DNA from: Bremia lactucae | Lineage: Eukaryota; Oomycota; Peronosporomycetes; Peronosporales; Peronosporaceae | Reading direction: 5' to 3' | Assembly (NCBI RefSeq): GCF_004359215.1 | Contig: NC_090612.1 | Location: 1,622,911 to 1,642,172 of the forward strand | DNA length: 19,262 nucleotides | Shown: one piece after another, positions 1-6,842 of the stretch | Layout: each line of letters opens with the position of its first letter | Position numbering within the stretch: the stretch's first letter is position 1 | Translations under genes and position numbers: made by a program | Notes under the pieces: model-generated | The model's input: only the letters and a program-made list of their open reading frames with translations | Told to the model about the DNA's origin: nothing | The model's database searches: none

Positions 1-26
1 TTAAGCTAGTGCTGACGCTCGTCTGA

Positions 27-99
27 GGGGATGTAGCTCAAATGGTAGAGCGCTCGCTTAGCATGCGAGAGGTACAGGGATCGATACCCTGCTTCTCCA
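27..99 (+). tRNA. tRNA-Ala (AGC), copy 1, intact
   Basis: This 73-nt cloverleaf has acceptor GGGGATG/CTTCTCC including the G3:U70 pair that is the alanine identity element. The D stem is GCTC/GAGC, the anticodon stem CTCGC/GCGAG with loop TTAGCAT (anticodon AGC), and the T stem CAGGG/CCCTG. The discriminator is A. The B box (GATCGATAC) fits GWTCRANNC. The only flaw is a U6:U67 mismatch. It is the only fully canonical tRNA-Ala among the 13 in the window. Confidence 0.93.
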
Positions 100-100
100 G

Positions 101-172
101 GCGTGTGTAGTATAGTGGTCAGTACCTCACCTTGTGGCGGTGATATCCCTGGTTCGAATCCGGGCACGCGCA
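101..172 (+). tRNA. tRNA-His (GTG), copy 1, intact
   Basis: This 72-nt cloverleaf has acceptor GCGTGTG/CACGCGC with one G:U pair, anticodon stem TCACC/GGTGA, loop TTGTGGC (anticodon GTG) and T arm CCTGG-TTCGAAT-CCGGG. The discriminator is A73, as usual for eukaryotic tRNA-His. The A-box region (TAGTATAGTGG) and B box (GGTTCGAATCC) are canonical. The base before G1 is a G at 100, which is the only base between it and the upstream tRNA-Ala. A T6 run follows. Confidence 0.95.
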
Positions 173-173
173 A

Positions 174-179
174 TTTTTT
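174..179 (+). terminator. Pol III terminator (T6) after tRNA pair 1
   Basis: Six T residues begin two bases after the discriminator of tRNA-His copy 1. No T run lies between the Ala and His genes, so one transcript probably covers both. Confidence 0.75.
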
Positions 180-390
180 GCCGTATGGTATCACAGAAAA
201 TCAATCTGGACTTTTTGTTAACGTGCCAGCATGAAGAAGCGTCTAGTTATGAAGTTCCAACTGCCATTCGAAGTTAGTGAAAGTGGTGAGAATTTTGTAA
301 TATATGTACAATCGACTAGTGCGAAGCTCGCGGCATAATTTTACGCAAATGGCCAAGAATATTTTTTAGCTAGTGCTGGCGCTCGTCTGT

Positions 391-458
391 GCGCATGTAG
401 CTCAAATGGTAGAGCGATTGCTTAGCATTAAAGAGGCACAGGGGTCCCTGCTTCTCCA
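391..458 (+). pseudogene. tRNA-Ala pseudogene, copy 2
   Basis: The acceptor 5' strand is GCGCATG and no longer matches CTTCTCC. The anticodon stem is mismatched although AGC remains, and the T loop is shortened. It is the same degenerate type as copies 5 and 8. Confidence 0.85.
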
Positions 459-459
459 G

Positions 460-529
460 GCGTGTATAGTATAGTGGGTGGTCAGTACCTCACCTTGTGG
501 CGGTAATATCCCTGGTCCGGGCACGCGCA
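460..529 (+). pseudogene. tRNA-His pseudogene, copy 2
   Basis: There is a 4-nt insertion in the D loop (GTGGGTGGTC), and the T loop with the B-box core is deleted (GGTCCGGG in place of GGTTCGAATCCGGG). Acceptor and anticodon (GTG) remain. Confidence 0.85.
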
Positions 530-530
530 A

Positions 531-536
531 TTTTTT
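531..536 (+). terminator. T6 run after tRNA pair 2
   Basis: A six-T run two bases after the tRNA-His pseudogene, at the same place as in copy 1. It is a Pol III terminator type retained behind a dead gene. Confidence 0.6.
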
Positions 537-744
537 GCCGTATGGTAACACTGAATATTAATCTGGACTTTTTGTCTACGTGCTTGCATGAAGAAGCTTT
601 TAGTTATGAAGTTCCAACGGCGATTCAAAGTGAAAGAAAGGTGTGAGAATTTTTCAATATATATAAACGATAGGTGCGCAGCTCGCGGCATAGTTTTCCG
701 CAAATGGCCAAAATTATTTTTAGCTAGTGCTGACACTCGTTGGA

Positions 745-817
745 GAGGATGTAACTCAAATTGTAGAACGATTGCTTAGCATGCGAGAGGTACAGGGACA
801 GATGCCCTGCTTCTCTA
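745..817 (+). pseudogene. tRNA-Ala-like, copy 3, probably inactive
   Basis: It has full length (73 nt) and anticodon AGC. The D stem (ACTC/GAAC) has two mismatches, the anticodon stem (ATTGC/GCGAG) is damaged, and the acceptor end reads TTCTCTA. Confidence 0.75.
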
Positions 818-818
818 G

Positions 819-890
819 GCGCGTGTACTATAGTGGTCAGTACCTTACCTTGTGGCGGTGATATCCCTGGTTCGAATCCGGGCACGCGCA
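819..890 (+). tRNA. tRNA-His (GTG), copy 3, near-intact
   Basis: Full length at 72 nt, with a fully Watson-Crick acceptor GCGCGTG/CACGCGC and an intact T arm and B box. A G-to-C change in the A-box region (TACTATAGTGG) and a U:G pair in the anticodon stem may reduce expression. No T4 run follows directly; the trailer has only TTT. Confidence 0.7.
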
Positions 891-1101
891 ATCTTTCGCC
901 GTATGGTATCACTGAAAATCAATCTGGACATTTTGTTAACGTGCCAGCATGAAGAAGCGTCCAGTTATGAAGTTCCAACTGCCATTAGAAGTGAGAAAGG
1001 GGTGAGAATTTTTAAATATGTACAAACGATAGTGCGAAGCTCGCGACATAGTTTTACGCAAATGGCCAAAATAATTTTAGCTAGTGCTGACACTCGTCCG
1101 A

Positions 1102-1174
1102 GAGGATGTAGCTCAAATGGTAGAGCGATTGCTTAGCATGCGAGAGGTACAGGGACCGATGCCCTGCTTCTCCA
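1102..1174 (+). pseudogene. tRNA-Ala-like, copy 4, probably inactive
   Basis: Full length with anticodon AGC, G3:U70 and intact D and T stems. It has a 2:71 A-C mismatch in the acceptor and a broken outer pair in the anticodon stem. Residual activity cannot be excluded. Confidence 0.6.
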
Positions 1175-1175
1175 G

Positions 1176-1245
1176 GCGCGGGAGTAAAGTGGTCAGTACC
1201 TCACCTTGTGGCGGTGATATCCCTGGTTCGAATCCGGCACGCGCA
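1176..1245 (+). pseudogene. tRNA-His pseudogene, copy 4
   Basis: The 70-nt copy has acceptor and D-arm damage (GCGCGGGAGTAAAGTGG) and one G missing from the 3' strand of the T stem. Anticodon GTG is retained. Confidence 0.8.
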
Positions 1246-1462
1246 ATCTTTCGCCGTATGGTATCACTGAAAAGCAATCTGGACTACTCGTTAACATGCC
1301 AACATGAAGAAGCGTCGAGTTATGAAGTTCCAACTGCCATTCGAAGTTAGAGAAAGTGGTGAGAATTTTCTAATATATCTACAATCGACTAGTGCGAAGC
1401 TCGCGGCATAGTAATACGCAAATGGCCAAGAATATTTTTAGCTAGTGCTGGCGCTCGTCTGT

Positions 1463-1530
1463 GCGCATGTAGCTCAAATGGTAGAGCGATTGCTTAGCAT
1501 TAAAGAGGCACAAGGGTCCATACTTCGCCA
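1463..1530 (+). pseudogene. tRNA-Ala pseudogene, copy 5
   Basis: Acceptor GCGCATG against CTTCGCC does not pair well, and the T arm is shortened and altered. Same type as copies 2 and 8. Confidence 0.85.
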
Positions 1531-1531
1531 G

Positions 1532-1607
1532 GCGTGTGTAGTATAGTGGGTGGTCAGTACCTCACCTTGTGGCGGTGATATCCCTGGTTCGAATCCGGGC
1601 ACGCGCA
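1532..1607 (+). pseudogene. tRNA-His with D-loop insertion, copy 5
   Basis: All stems match copy 1, but a 4-nt insertion (GTGGGTGGTC) enlarges the D loop to give 76 nt. It also widens the spacing between A and B boxes. It is the same variant as copy 8. It may still fold, so the pseudogene call is tentative. Confidence 0.55.
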
Positions 1608-1821
1608 ATCTTTCCCGTATGGTATCACTGAAAAGCGATCTGGACTTTTTGTTAACGTGCCTGCATGAAGAAGCTTTTAGTTATGAAGTTCCAACTGCCA
1701 TTCGAAGTGAGAGAAATTGGTGAGAATTTCCCAAACTGTACAATCAACCAGTGCGCAGCTCGCGTCATTGTTTTACGCAAATGGCCAAGGATTTTCTTAG
1801 CATGTGCTGACACTCGTTGAA

Positions 1822-1894
1822 AAGGGTGCAGCTCAAATGGTAGCGCGCTTGCTTAGCATTGGAGAGGTACAGGGATCGATACCTTGCTTCTCCA
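1822..1894 (+). pseudogene. tRNA-Ala-like, copy 6, probably inactive
   Basis: Acceptor AAGGGTG mispairs with CTTCTCC at the first two positions. D stem GCTC/GCGC and anticodon stem CTTGC/TGGAG are damaged. The loop still reads TTAGCAT. Confidence 0.75.
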
Positions 1895-1895
1895 G

Positions 1896-1961
1896 GCGTC
1901 TGTAGTATAGTAGGCAGTACGTCACCTTGTGACGGTGATATCCCTGGTCCGGGCACGCGCA
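1896..1961 (+). pseudogene. tRNA-His pseudogene, copy 6
   Basis: The T loop is deleted (GGTCCGGG), the D loop is shortened (AGTAGGCAG), and the acceptor carries GCGTCTG. The anticodon stem changed to GTCACC/GGTGA with loop TTGTGAC. Confidence 0.85.
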
Positions 1962-1963
1962 AC

Positions 1964-1968
1964 TTTTT
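1964..1968 (+). terminator. T5 run after tRNA pair 6
   Basis: A five-T run three bases behind the tRNA-His pseudogene of copy 6. It occupies the terminator position but follows a gene that has lost its B box. Confidence 0.5.
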
Positions 1969-2173
1969 GCCGTATGGTAACACTAAACATTAATCTGGAC
2001 TTTTTGTTTACGTGCCTGCATGAAAGATTTTAGTTATGAAGTTCCAACTGCCATTCGAAGTGAAAGAAGGCGTGAGAATTTTTCAATATATATAAACGAT
2101 AGGTGCATAGCTCGCGGCATAGTTTTACGCAAATCACCAATGTTATTTTTAGTTAGTGCTGACACTCGTTGGA

Positions 2174-2245
2174 GAGGATGTAGCTCAAATATAGAACGAT
2201 TGCTTAGCATCCGAGAGGTACAGGGACCGATGCCCTGCTTCTCTA
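2174..2245 (+). pseudogene. tRNA-Ala pseudogene, copy 7
   Basis: The D loop has lost bases (AAATATAGAAC), removing the conserved GG. The anticodon stem ATTGC/CCGAG is broken. The acceptor end reads TTCTCTA, as in copy 3, to which it is most similar. Confidence 0.85.
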
Positions 2246-2246
2246 G

Positions 2247-2317
2247 GCGCAGGACTATAGTAGTCAGTACCTCACCTTGTGGCGGTAATATCCCTGGTTC
2301 GAATCCGAGCACGCGCA
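2247..2317 (+). pseudogene. tRNA-His pseudogene, copy 7
   Basis: The acceptor and D arm are degraded (GCGCAGGACTATAGTAGTC). The T stem has a G-to-A change (CCGAG). Anticodon GTG and the B box remain. Confidence 0.8.
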
Positions 2318-2535
2318 ATCTTTCGCCGTATGGTATCACTGAAAAGCAATCTGGACTTTTTGTTTACATGCTTACATGAAGAAGCTTTGGGTTATGATGT
2401 TCCAACTGCCATTCGAAGTTAGAGAAAGTGGTGAGACTTTTCTAATCTATCTACAATCGACTAGTGCGATGCTCGCGGCATAGTAATACGCAAATGGCCG
2501 AGAATATTTTTTAGCTAGAGCTAGCGCTCGTCTGT

Positions 2536-2603
2536 GCGGATGTAACTCAAATGGTAGAGCGATTGCTTAGCATGAAAGAGGCACAGGGGTCCATACTTCG
2601 CCA
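2536..2603 (+). pseudogene. tRNA-Ala pseudogene, copy 8
   Basis: It has the degenerate form of copies 2 and 5, with a shortened T arm and mismatched acceptor and anticodon stems. Confidence 0.85.
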
Positions 2604-2604
2604 G

Positions 2605-2680
2605 GCGTGTGTAGTATAGTGGGTGGTCAGTACCTCACCTTGTGGCGGTGATATCCCTGGTTCGAATCCGGGCACGCGCA
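2605..2680 (+). pseudogene. tRNA-His with D-loop insertion, copy 8
   Basis: The 76-nt sequence has the same 4-nt D-loop insertion as copy 5. All stems and the B box are otherwise intact. The pseudogene call is tentative. Confidence 0.55.
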
Positions 2681-2787
2681 ATCTTATCCCGTATGTTATC
2701 ACTGAAAATCGATCTGGACTTTTTGTTAACGTGCCTGCATGAAGAAGCTTTTAGTTATGAAGTTCCAACTGCCATTCGAAGTGAGAG

Positions 2788-2788
2788 N
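2788..2788. other. Unknown base at an array/retroelement join
   Basis: A single N separates a tRNA-array spacer (up to GTGAGAG) from the zinc knuckle of a gag fragment on the minus strand. The junction may be a forced assembly join and should not be read as a real insertion site. Confidence 0.9.
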
Positions 2789-3581
2789 CGTAAATGTTTC
2801 GTGCTTCCGCACATATAACATCTACGGATGGTCTTATGCTGTTCCACAGCTTGAAGAGCCTCTTCTCCTTCCTCAACGAGGCTTAAATCCATAGGTTCCG
2901 CTCTATTAGACGGAACCCATGTGCTCGAAGAGCTTGTTCGGTAAACAGGCGTGCTAACGCGAGCAGACTTAAAGTCAAACTCGGCGCGTAGCGCTATGGC
3001 AACTGCCTCTTCGAACGTAGCCGGATGAGATCGGAACAATTCCGTCCGGGCAACGCCCTCATTGAGACCCCCCATAAAGATGGTCACTACAATTGCTTCT
3101 TGCACCGGGTCTTGATGCATAGATGCAATGAGAGTTCTCAACTCCTGGACAAAGTCCCCTAGGGTTCTTTTACCCTGTCGAGTCGCTAGGAGCCGTGCTC
3201 GCATGCGAAAAGCCTGATCAGGCGGTGCAAACAGGCTGGTCATTTGCTGTTTCAGCATATCCCATGAGGGAAAAGCGTCGTTTATGGACGTGCTGCACGA
3301 TAGTGCCCACTCCATGGCTCTACCTCCAAGTTTGGAGATGGCCATAGCCACCTTTTGCCGTTCTGTTAAGAACAAGGCGGAATCAATGGACATTTCCATC
3401 TGCTTAATCCAAAAAGGGAGATTTTCCTTTTCTTTTCCTACCGCATGAAGGCTTCAAGCCTTGCATGGAGGACCTCTGGTCCTTGGGAAATAATAAATTC
3501 CACGTGCTCAAGCCCGAATAAGGTTTTGAGCTTGTCAAAAGCGGCGCGTTGCGCTTCTGACAATTCTGGATCCTCTTCCAT
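2789..3581 (-). pseudogene. gag: Ty3/gypsy family 1 gag, copy 1 (broken, 3' cut at N)
   Basis: This encodes the capsid/nucleocapsid part of a family-1 Ty3/gypsy element. The ATG at 3581-3579 lies about 50 nt after the PBS. The first frame stops at a TAG at 3440-3438, because a stretch of about 115 nt present in the copy at 11022-12095 is missing. The frame resumes near 3420 and stays open to the N. The resumed part shows the retrotransposon gag core (RAMEWALSCS, FAPPDQAFRMRARLLATRQG, then EAVAIALRAEFD). It ends inside a CX2CX4H zinc knuckle (CYMCGSTKH) whose last Cys lies beyond the N. The family-level call is firm; the element is dead. Confidence 0.88.
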
Positions 3582-3630
3582 TTTTGTAAGAAATTAGTCT
3601 TGTAAAGACTCAGGCGTAGATTGACTACGA

Positions 3631-3639
3631 GTGCTACCA
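3631..3639 (-). other. Primer binding site, family 1 copy 1
   Basis: On the minus strand TGGTAGCAC starts two bases after the LTR end. It complements a tRNA 3' end of GTGCTACCA, which fits an initiator tRNA-Met with an A1:U72 pair. The primer identity is inference. Confidence 0.65.
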
Positions 3640-3641
3640 GG

Positions 3642-4117
3642 TGTAGCGGAGCTACCTCGCTCCATAAGTCAGAGGAAGACTTTCTGACTCAGAGAGTCAC
3701 TTAGTTCTATTAAACTTATGAGTTTAACAACTCAGGGAGTCGTACAAGCTATGAAAGCTTAAGTAATCCTAGTTCAAGGGATTCAGGGGTTCGTAGAACC
3801 AAGTGGCAACTAGTGCCCAAGAGGATTTACCTTATAAAGGCTTCTATCTCTTAAAAGATCAGTGCGCAAGCCTTAGGAAGGCACTTAACGCTTAACGATC
3901 AAAAGGGGAACTGAACTTTATTTAATTATTTAAATCTAAAAGCGTTACCCTAGCTAATTAAAAATAAATTTTGGCCGCCTGGCGGCGACCACATTTTTTA
4001 CCCATAATAAATGGGATTTAAGAAACTAACTATTTTAAAATTAGATAAAAGGGTATTTTACCCATAAAGTAAATGTACTACAACAACGGTTCTCCAACCG
4101 ATGTGTGCCCCATTACA
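3642..4117 (-). repeat. Family 1 5' LTR, copy 1
   Basis: This 476-bp LTR begins TGTAATGGGGCACACATCGG at 4117 and ends CTACA at 3642 on the minus strand. It matches the LTRs at 8195-8678 and 12156-12645 along their length. PBS and gag follow. It contains many small inverted repeats, for example GGTTC-GTA-GAACC and CGGTT-CTCC-AACCG. Confidence 0.88.
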
Positions 4118-5241
4118 AACGACGTGCAGAGGCAGGTTTTTTCAGCTGCTGAGAGTGGCTTATTAGCAATAGTACGTACTGAGGAATGCTTTGTATCGAA
4201 AACAAATATACTTATAGATTTTAGCTTCCGGCTATCTACAGTCGACCATGTGTTTTTTGGCTGAAAACTTAATGACTGAAATAAAAATTTTCTTTTCTTT
4301 TGGACTGTAAAACTACTATATTAAGGGAGCTGGTATCGCTCCCCCTTTTTTCGGTACTTTTACACACCCTCCCCCGGTTTATTTGTTGTCACTGAAAAAA
4401 GTTACAAATTAATAACAACATAAAAGAGTTTCTTTGGTATGAGTCATTCCACTGCATCGCAACATCAAAAGTTATCTCTTTAGAATCGTCGGTTTTGAAG
4501 TCTTTTTGTCGGGTACTAGCCGCAGATTCATTGGCAATTCCGCATTGGACAAGATTTCCATCGCCGTGAACGTCAACGCCGTTGTCGGCTTTAATCATTG
4601 TGGTGGCCGACGCAAGATATCCTCTTTGTATATTGAAGTACCTCTACCTATGCATTAATTAAAGTATGCGACTGTTTGTGAGAACATCAAAACTCGTTTT
4701 GACGTTTGGCAAGCCTTAGTGTTTTTGTTTTGTTACCCATCATGAGCGCAAGCAAGCCACACTTTCGTAGTATTTCAGTATTTGTAGGCTTTCGTGCGTA
4801 ATTTTTTGTTGAATTTCAATCTACTTACTCAACAATAAAATTACGCACATATTGAGAAGTCTTTATGCAGGCGTTCCGAAATGCAATGGCTCAAAAGGCC
4901 TGCATCCTACGACACCCGTTTTCACATAGCCTCATAACCACCATATCATAGAAACTGTACACAAAAAATATTTGAGAGTTTGATGACATTAAATTAAGGA
5001 ACCGGTACCCTTATCAAATTATCTACCTCTGTATTGATAAGAGTAGTGTATGTTGCAACGTTTTGGTAATTGGACTTCATGTAAAGAATCATTTCTATAT
5101 TTTTGAAAGAGCTCTCGATAAGAGATTTTTTCTGACTCAAACATAAAATATTGAATTGCTAGTGTATACAATAGTTTTAGTTTTGTATAATATGCTCTGT
5201 TATTGATTGTAAGCACAAATATTTGTCAATAAAAAATGAAT
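4118..5241. other. AT-rich spacer without recognised genes
   Basis: Beyond the LTR terminus, about 1.1 kb has only short unassignable reading frames (63, 69 and 65 codons). It holds a GGGAGC/GCTCCC hairpin followed by CC and T6 (4325-4351) and a long hairpin at 4794-4848. It ends where array 2 begins inside a tRNA-His. Confidence 0.6.
4794..4848. repeat. Long perfect-type inverted repeat
   Basis: The left arm GTGCGTAATTTTTTGTTGA (4794-4812) pairs with the right arm at 4829-4848. This gives about 19 bp with one bulged base and a 16-nt loop. It could be the remains of a small foldback element or a structured transcript. No flanking target duplication was recognised. Confidence 0.7.
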
Positions 5242-5253
5242 CGGGCACGCGCA
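5242..5253 (+). pseudogene. tRNA-His 3' fragment at array 2 start
   Basis: Only CGGGCACGCGCA remains, the 3' strand of the T stem, the acceptor strand and the discriminator. Unrelated AT-rich sequence lies upstream. Confidence 0.85.
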
Positions 5254-5466
5254 ATCTTACGCCGTATGTTATCACTGAAAATCGATCTGGACTTTTGTTA
5301 ACGTGCCTGCATGAAGAAGCTTCTAGTTATGAAGTTCCAACTGCCATTTGAAGTGAGAGAAAGTGGTCAGAATTTTCCAATATGTATAATCGACTAGTGC
5401 GAAGCTGGCGGCATTGTTCCACGCAAATGGCTCCGATAATATTAGCTAGTGCTAACACTCATCTGA

Positions 5467-5539
5467 GGGGATGTTGCTCAAATTGTAGAGCGCTCGCTTA
5501 GCATGCGAGAGGTACAGGGATCGATACCCTGTTTCTCAA
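5467..5539 (+). pseudogene. tRNA-Ala-like, copy 9, probably inactive
   Basis: Full length with anticodon AGC and intact anticodon and T stems. The first acceptor pair is lost (end reads TTTCTCAA) and G18 of the D-loop GG is T, which also weakens the A box. Confidence 0.65.
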
Positions 5540-5540
5540 G

Positions 5541-5612
5541 GCGTGTGTAGTATAGTGGTCAGTACCTCACTTTGTGGCGGTGATATCCCTGGTTCGAATC
5601 CGGGCACGCGCA
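5541..5612 (+). tRNA. tRNA-His (GTG), copy 9, intact
   Basis: Identical to copy 1 except for one C-to-T in the anticodon stem, giving a U:G pair next to the loop. B box intact. No T4 run follows at once (AATCTTACG). Confidence 0.88.
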
Positions 5613-5825
5613 ATCTTACGCGTTAGTTATCACTGAAAATCGATCTGGACTTTTCGTTAATGTGCCTGCATAAAGATACTTTTAGTTATGAAGTTCCAAC
5701 TGCCATTCAAAGTGAAGAAAGTAGTCAGAATTTTACAAAATGTATAATCGACTAGTGCGAAGCTGGCGGCATTGTTCCACGCAAATGATTCAGATTATTT
5801 TTAGCTAGTGCTAACACTCATCTGA

Positions 5826-5898
5826 GGGGATGTTGCTCAAATTGTTGAGCGCTCGCTTAGCATGCGAGAGGTACAGGGATCGATACCCTGTTTCTCAA
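5826..5898 (+). pseudogene. tRNA-Ala-like, copy 10, probably inactive
   Basis: It shares the lost first acceptor pair and G18-to-T change of copy 9, and adds a D-arm change (TTGTTGAGC). Anticodon AGC. Confidence 0.65.
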
Positions 5899-5899
5899 G

Positions 5900-5971
5900 G
5901 CGTGTGTAGTATAGTGGTCAGTACCTCACTTTGTGGCGGTGATATCCCTGGTTCGAATCCGGACACGCGCA
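5900..5971 (+). tRNA. tRNA-His (GTG), copy 10, one mismatch
   Basis: 72 nt like copy 9, but with a G-to-A in the T stem (CCGGA) giving a C-A mismatch at the outer pair. Other stems and the B box are kept. Confidence 0.7.
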
Positions 5972-6185
5972 ATCTTACGCGTTAGTTATCACTGAAAATC
6001 GATCTGGACTTTTCGTTAATGTGCCTGCATAAAGATACTCCTAGTTATGAAGTTCCAACTGCCATTTGAAGTGAGAGAATGTTGTCAGAATTTTCCAATA
6101 TGTATAATCGACTAGTGCGAAGCTGGCGGCATTGTTCCACGCAAATGGCTCAGATAATTTTTAGCTAGTGCTAACACTCTTCTGA

Positions 6186-6258
6186 GGGGATGTTGCTCAA
6201 ATTGTAGAGCGCTCGCTTAGCATGCGAAAGGTACAGGGATCGATACCCTGCTTCTCAA
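6186..6258 (+). pseudogene. tRNA-Ala-like, copy 11, probably inactive
   Basis: It has the array-2 changes in D loop and acceptor end plus GCGAA in the anticodon stem. Anticodon AGC. Confidence 0.65.
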
Positions 6259-6259
6259 G

Positions 6260-6331
6260 GCGTGTGTAGTATAGTGGTCGGTACCTCACTTTGTGGCGGT
6301 GATATCACTGGTTCGAATCCGGGGACGCGCA
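6260..6331 (+). pseudogene. tRNA-His pseudogene, copy 11
   Basis: Changes in both T-stem strands and the acceptor (CACTG; CGGGGACGCGC) break pairing. The D loop reads GTCGGTACC. Anticodon GTG is kept. Confidence 0.7.
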
Positions 6332-6546
6332 ATCTTACGCTGTATGTTATCACTGAAAATCGATCTGGACTTTTTCTTAACGTGCCTGAATATAGATACT
6401 TTTAGTTATGAAATTCCAACTGCCATTCGAAGTGAGAGAAAGTTGTGAGAATTTTTCAAAATGTATAATCGACTAGTGCGAAGCTGGCGGCATTGTTCCA
6501 CGCGAATGGCTCAGATTATTTTTAGCTAGTGCTAACACTCATCTGA

Positions 6547-6619
6547 GGGGATGTTGCTCAAATTGTAAAGCGCTCGCTTAGCATGCGAAAGTTACAGGGA
6601 TCGATACCCTGCTTCTCCA
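6547..6619 (+). pseudogene. tRNA-Ala-like, copy 12, probably inactive
   Basis: The acceptor end is normal (CTTCTCCA). The D stem is damaged (GTAAAGC), G18 is T, and the anticodon stem and variable region differ (GCGAAAGTTA). Confidence 0.65.
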
Positions 6620-6620
6620 G

Positions 6621-6692
6621 GCGTGTGTAATTTAGTGGTCAGTACCTCACCTTGTGGCGGTGAAATCCCTGGGTCGAATCCGGGCACGCGCA
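6621..6692 (+). pseudogene. tRNA-His-like, copy 12, A and B boxes altered
   Basis: Acceptor and anticodon stems are intact. The A-box region reads TAATTTAGTGG and the B box GGGTCGAATCC, where the first T of the T loop is G. Expression is doubtful. Confidence 0.55.
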
Positions 6693-6842
6693 ATCTTACG
6701 CCGTATGTTATCACTGAAAATCGATCTGGACTTTTTGTTAACGTGCCTGCATGAAGAAGCTTTTAGTTATGAAATTCCAACTGCCATTCGAAGTGAAGAA
6801 AGTGGTAAGAATTATGTAATCTGTATAATCGAGAAGTGCGAA

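Larger units (their letters stand above)
1..2787 (+). repeat. Tandem tRNA-Ala/tRNA-His array 1 (8 units)
   Basis: Eight head-to-tail units start at tRNA-Ala positions 27, 391, 745, 1102, 1463, 1822, 2174 and 2536, a spacing of about 352-364 bp. Each unit is a tRNA-Ala, one G, a tRNA-His and a spacer of about 215 bp. The spacer carries conserved blocks, for example ATGAAGTTCCAACTGCCATT shortly after each tRNA-His and GCTAGTGCTGACRCTCGT just before each tRNA-Ala. Only the first pair is intact in both tRNAs. The array stops at the unknown base at 2788, inside a spacer, so its true extent is not shown. Confidence 0.95.
5242..6842 (+). repeat. Tandem tRNA-Ala/tRNA-His array 2 (4 units)
   Basis: The array starts abruptly inside the 3' end of a tRNA-His (5242-5253) and holds four units with Ala starts at 5467, 5826, 6186 and 6547. 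These units share private changes not seen in array 1: ATGTTGCTCAAATTG in the Ala D arm and GGCGGCATTGTTCCACGC in the spacer. They form a recently amplified subfamily. The array ends at about 6842, where sequence switches to a 5'-truncated family-1 pol tail. Confidence 0.93.

Noticed and set aside
1084..1350. Open frames across the tRNA arrays (for example 6-194, 724-912, 1084-1350, 2020-2379)
   Set aside because: They read through tRNA genes and spacers, occur on both strands, and differ between units by frameshifts. They are by-products of the repeats.
1..2787. CRISPR-like array
   Set aside because: Units are about 360 bp and almost wholly repeated, with tRNA genes inside; there are no short direct repeats with unique spacers.
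1..2787. tRNA-derived SINE family
   Set aside because: The units are strictly head-to-tail tandem copies with two tRNA cloverleaves each. I see no dispersed copies, no A-rich tails and no target duplications.
4325..4351. Rho-independent bacterial terminator (GGGAGC/GCTCCC, then CC and T6)
   Set aside because: Everything else in the window is eukaryotic and no gene ends upstream; the resemblance is probably chance.
5230..5700. C/D snoRNA in the tRNA spacers
   Set aside because: CTGA occurs on both sides of the tRNAs, but I found no convincing C box (RTGATGA) at a suitable distance or terminal stem.
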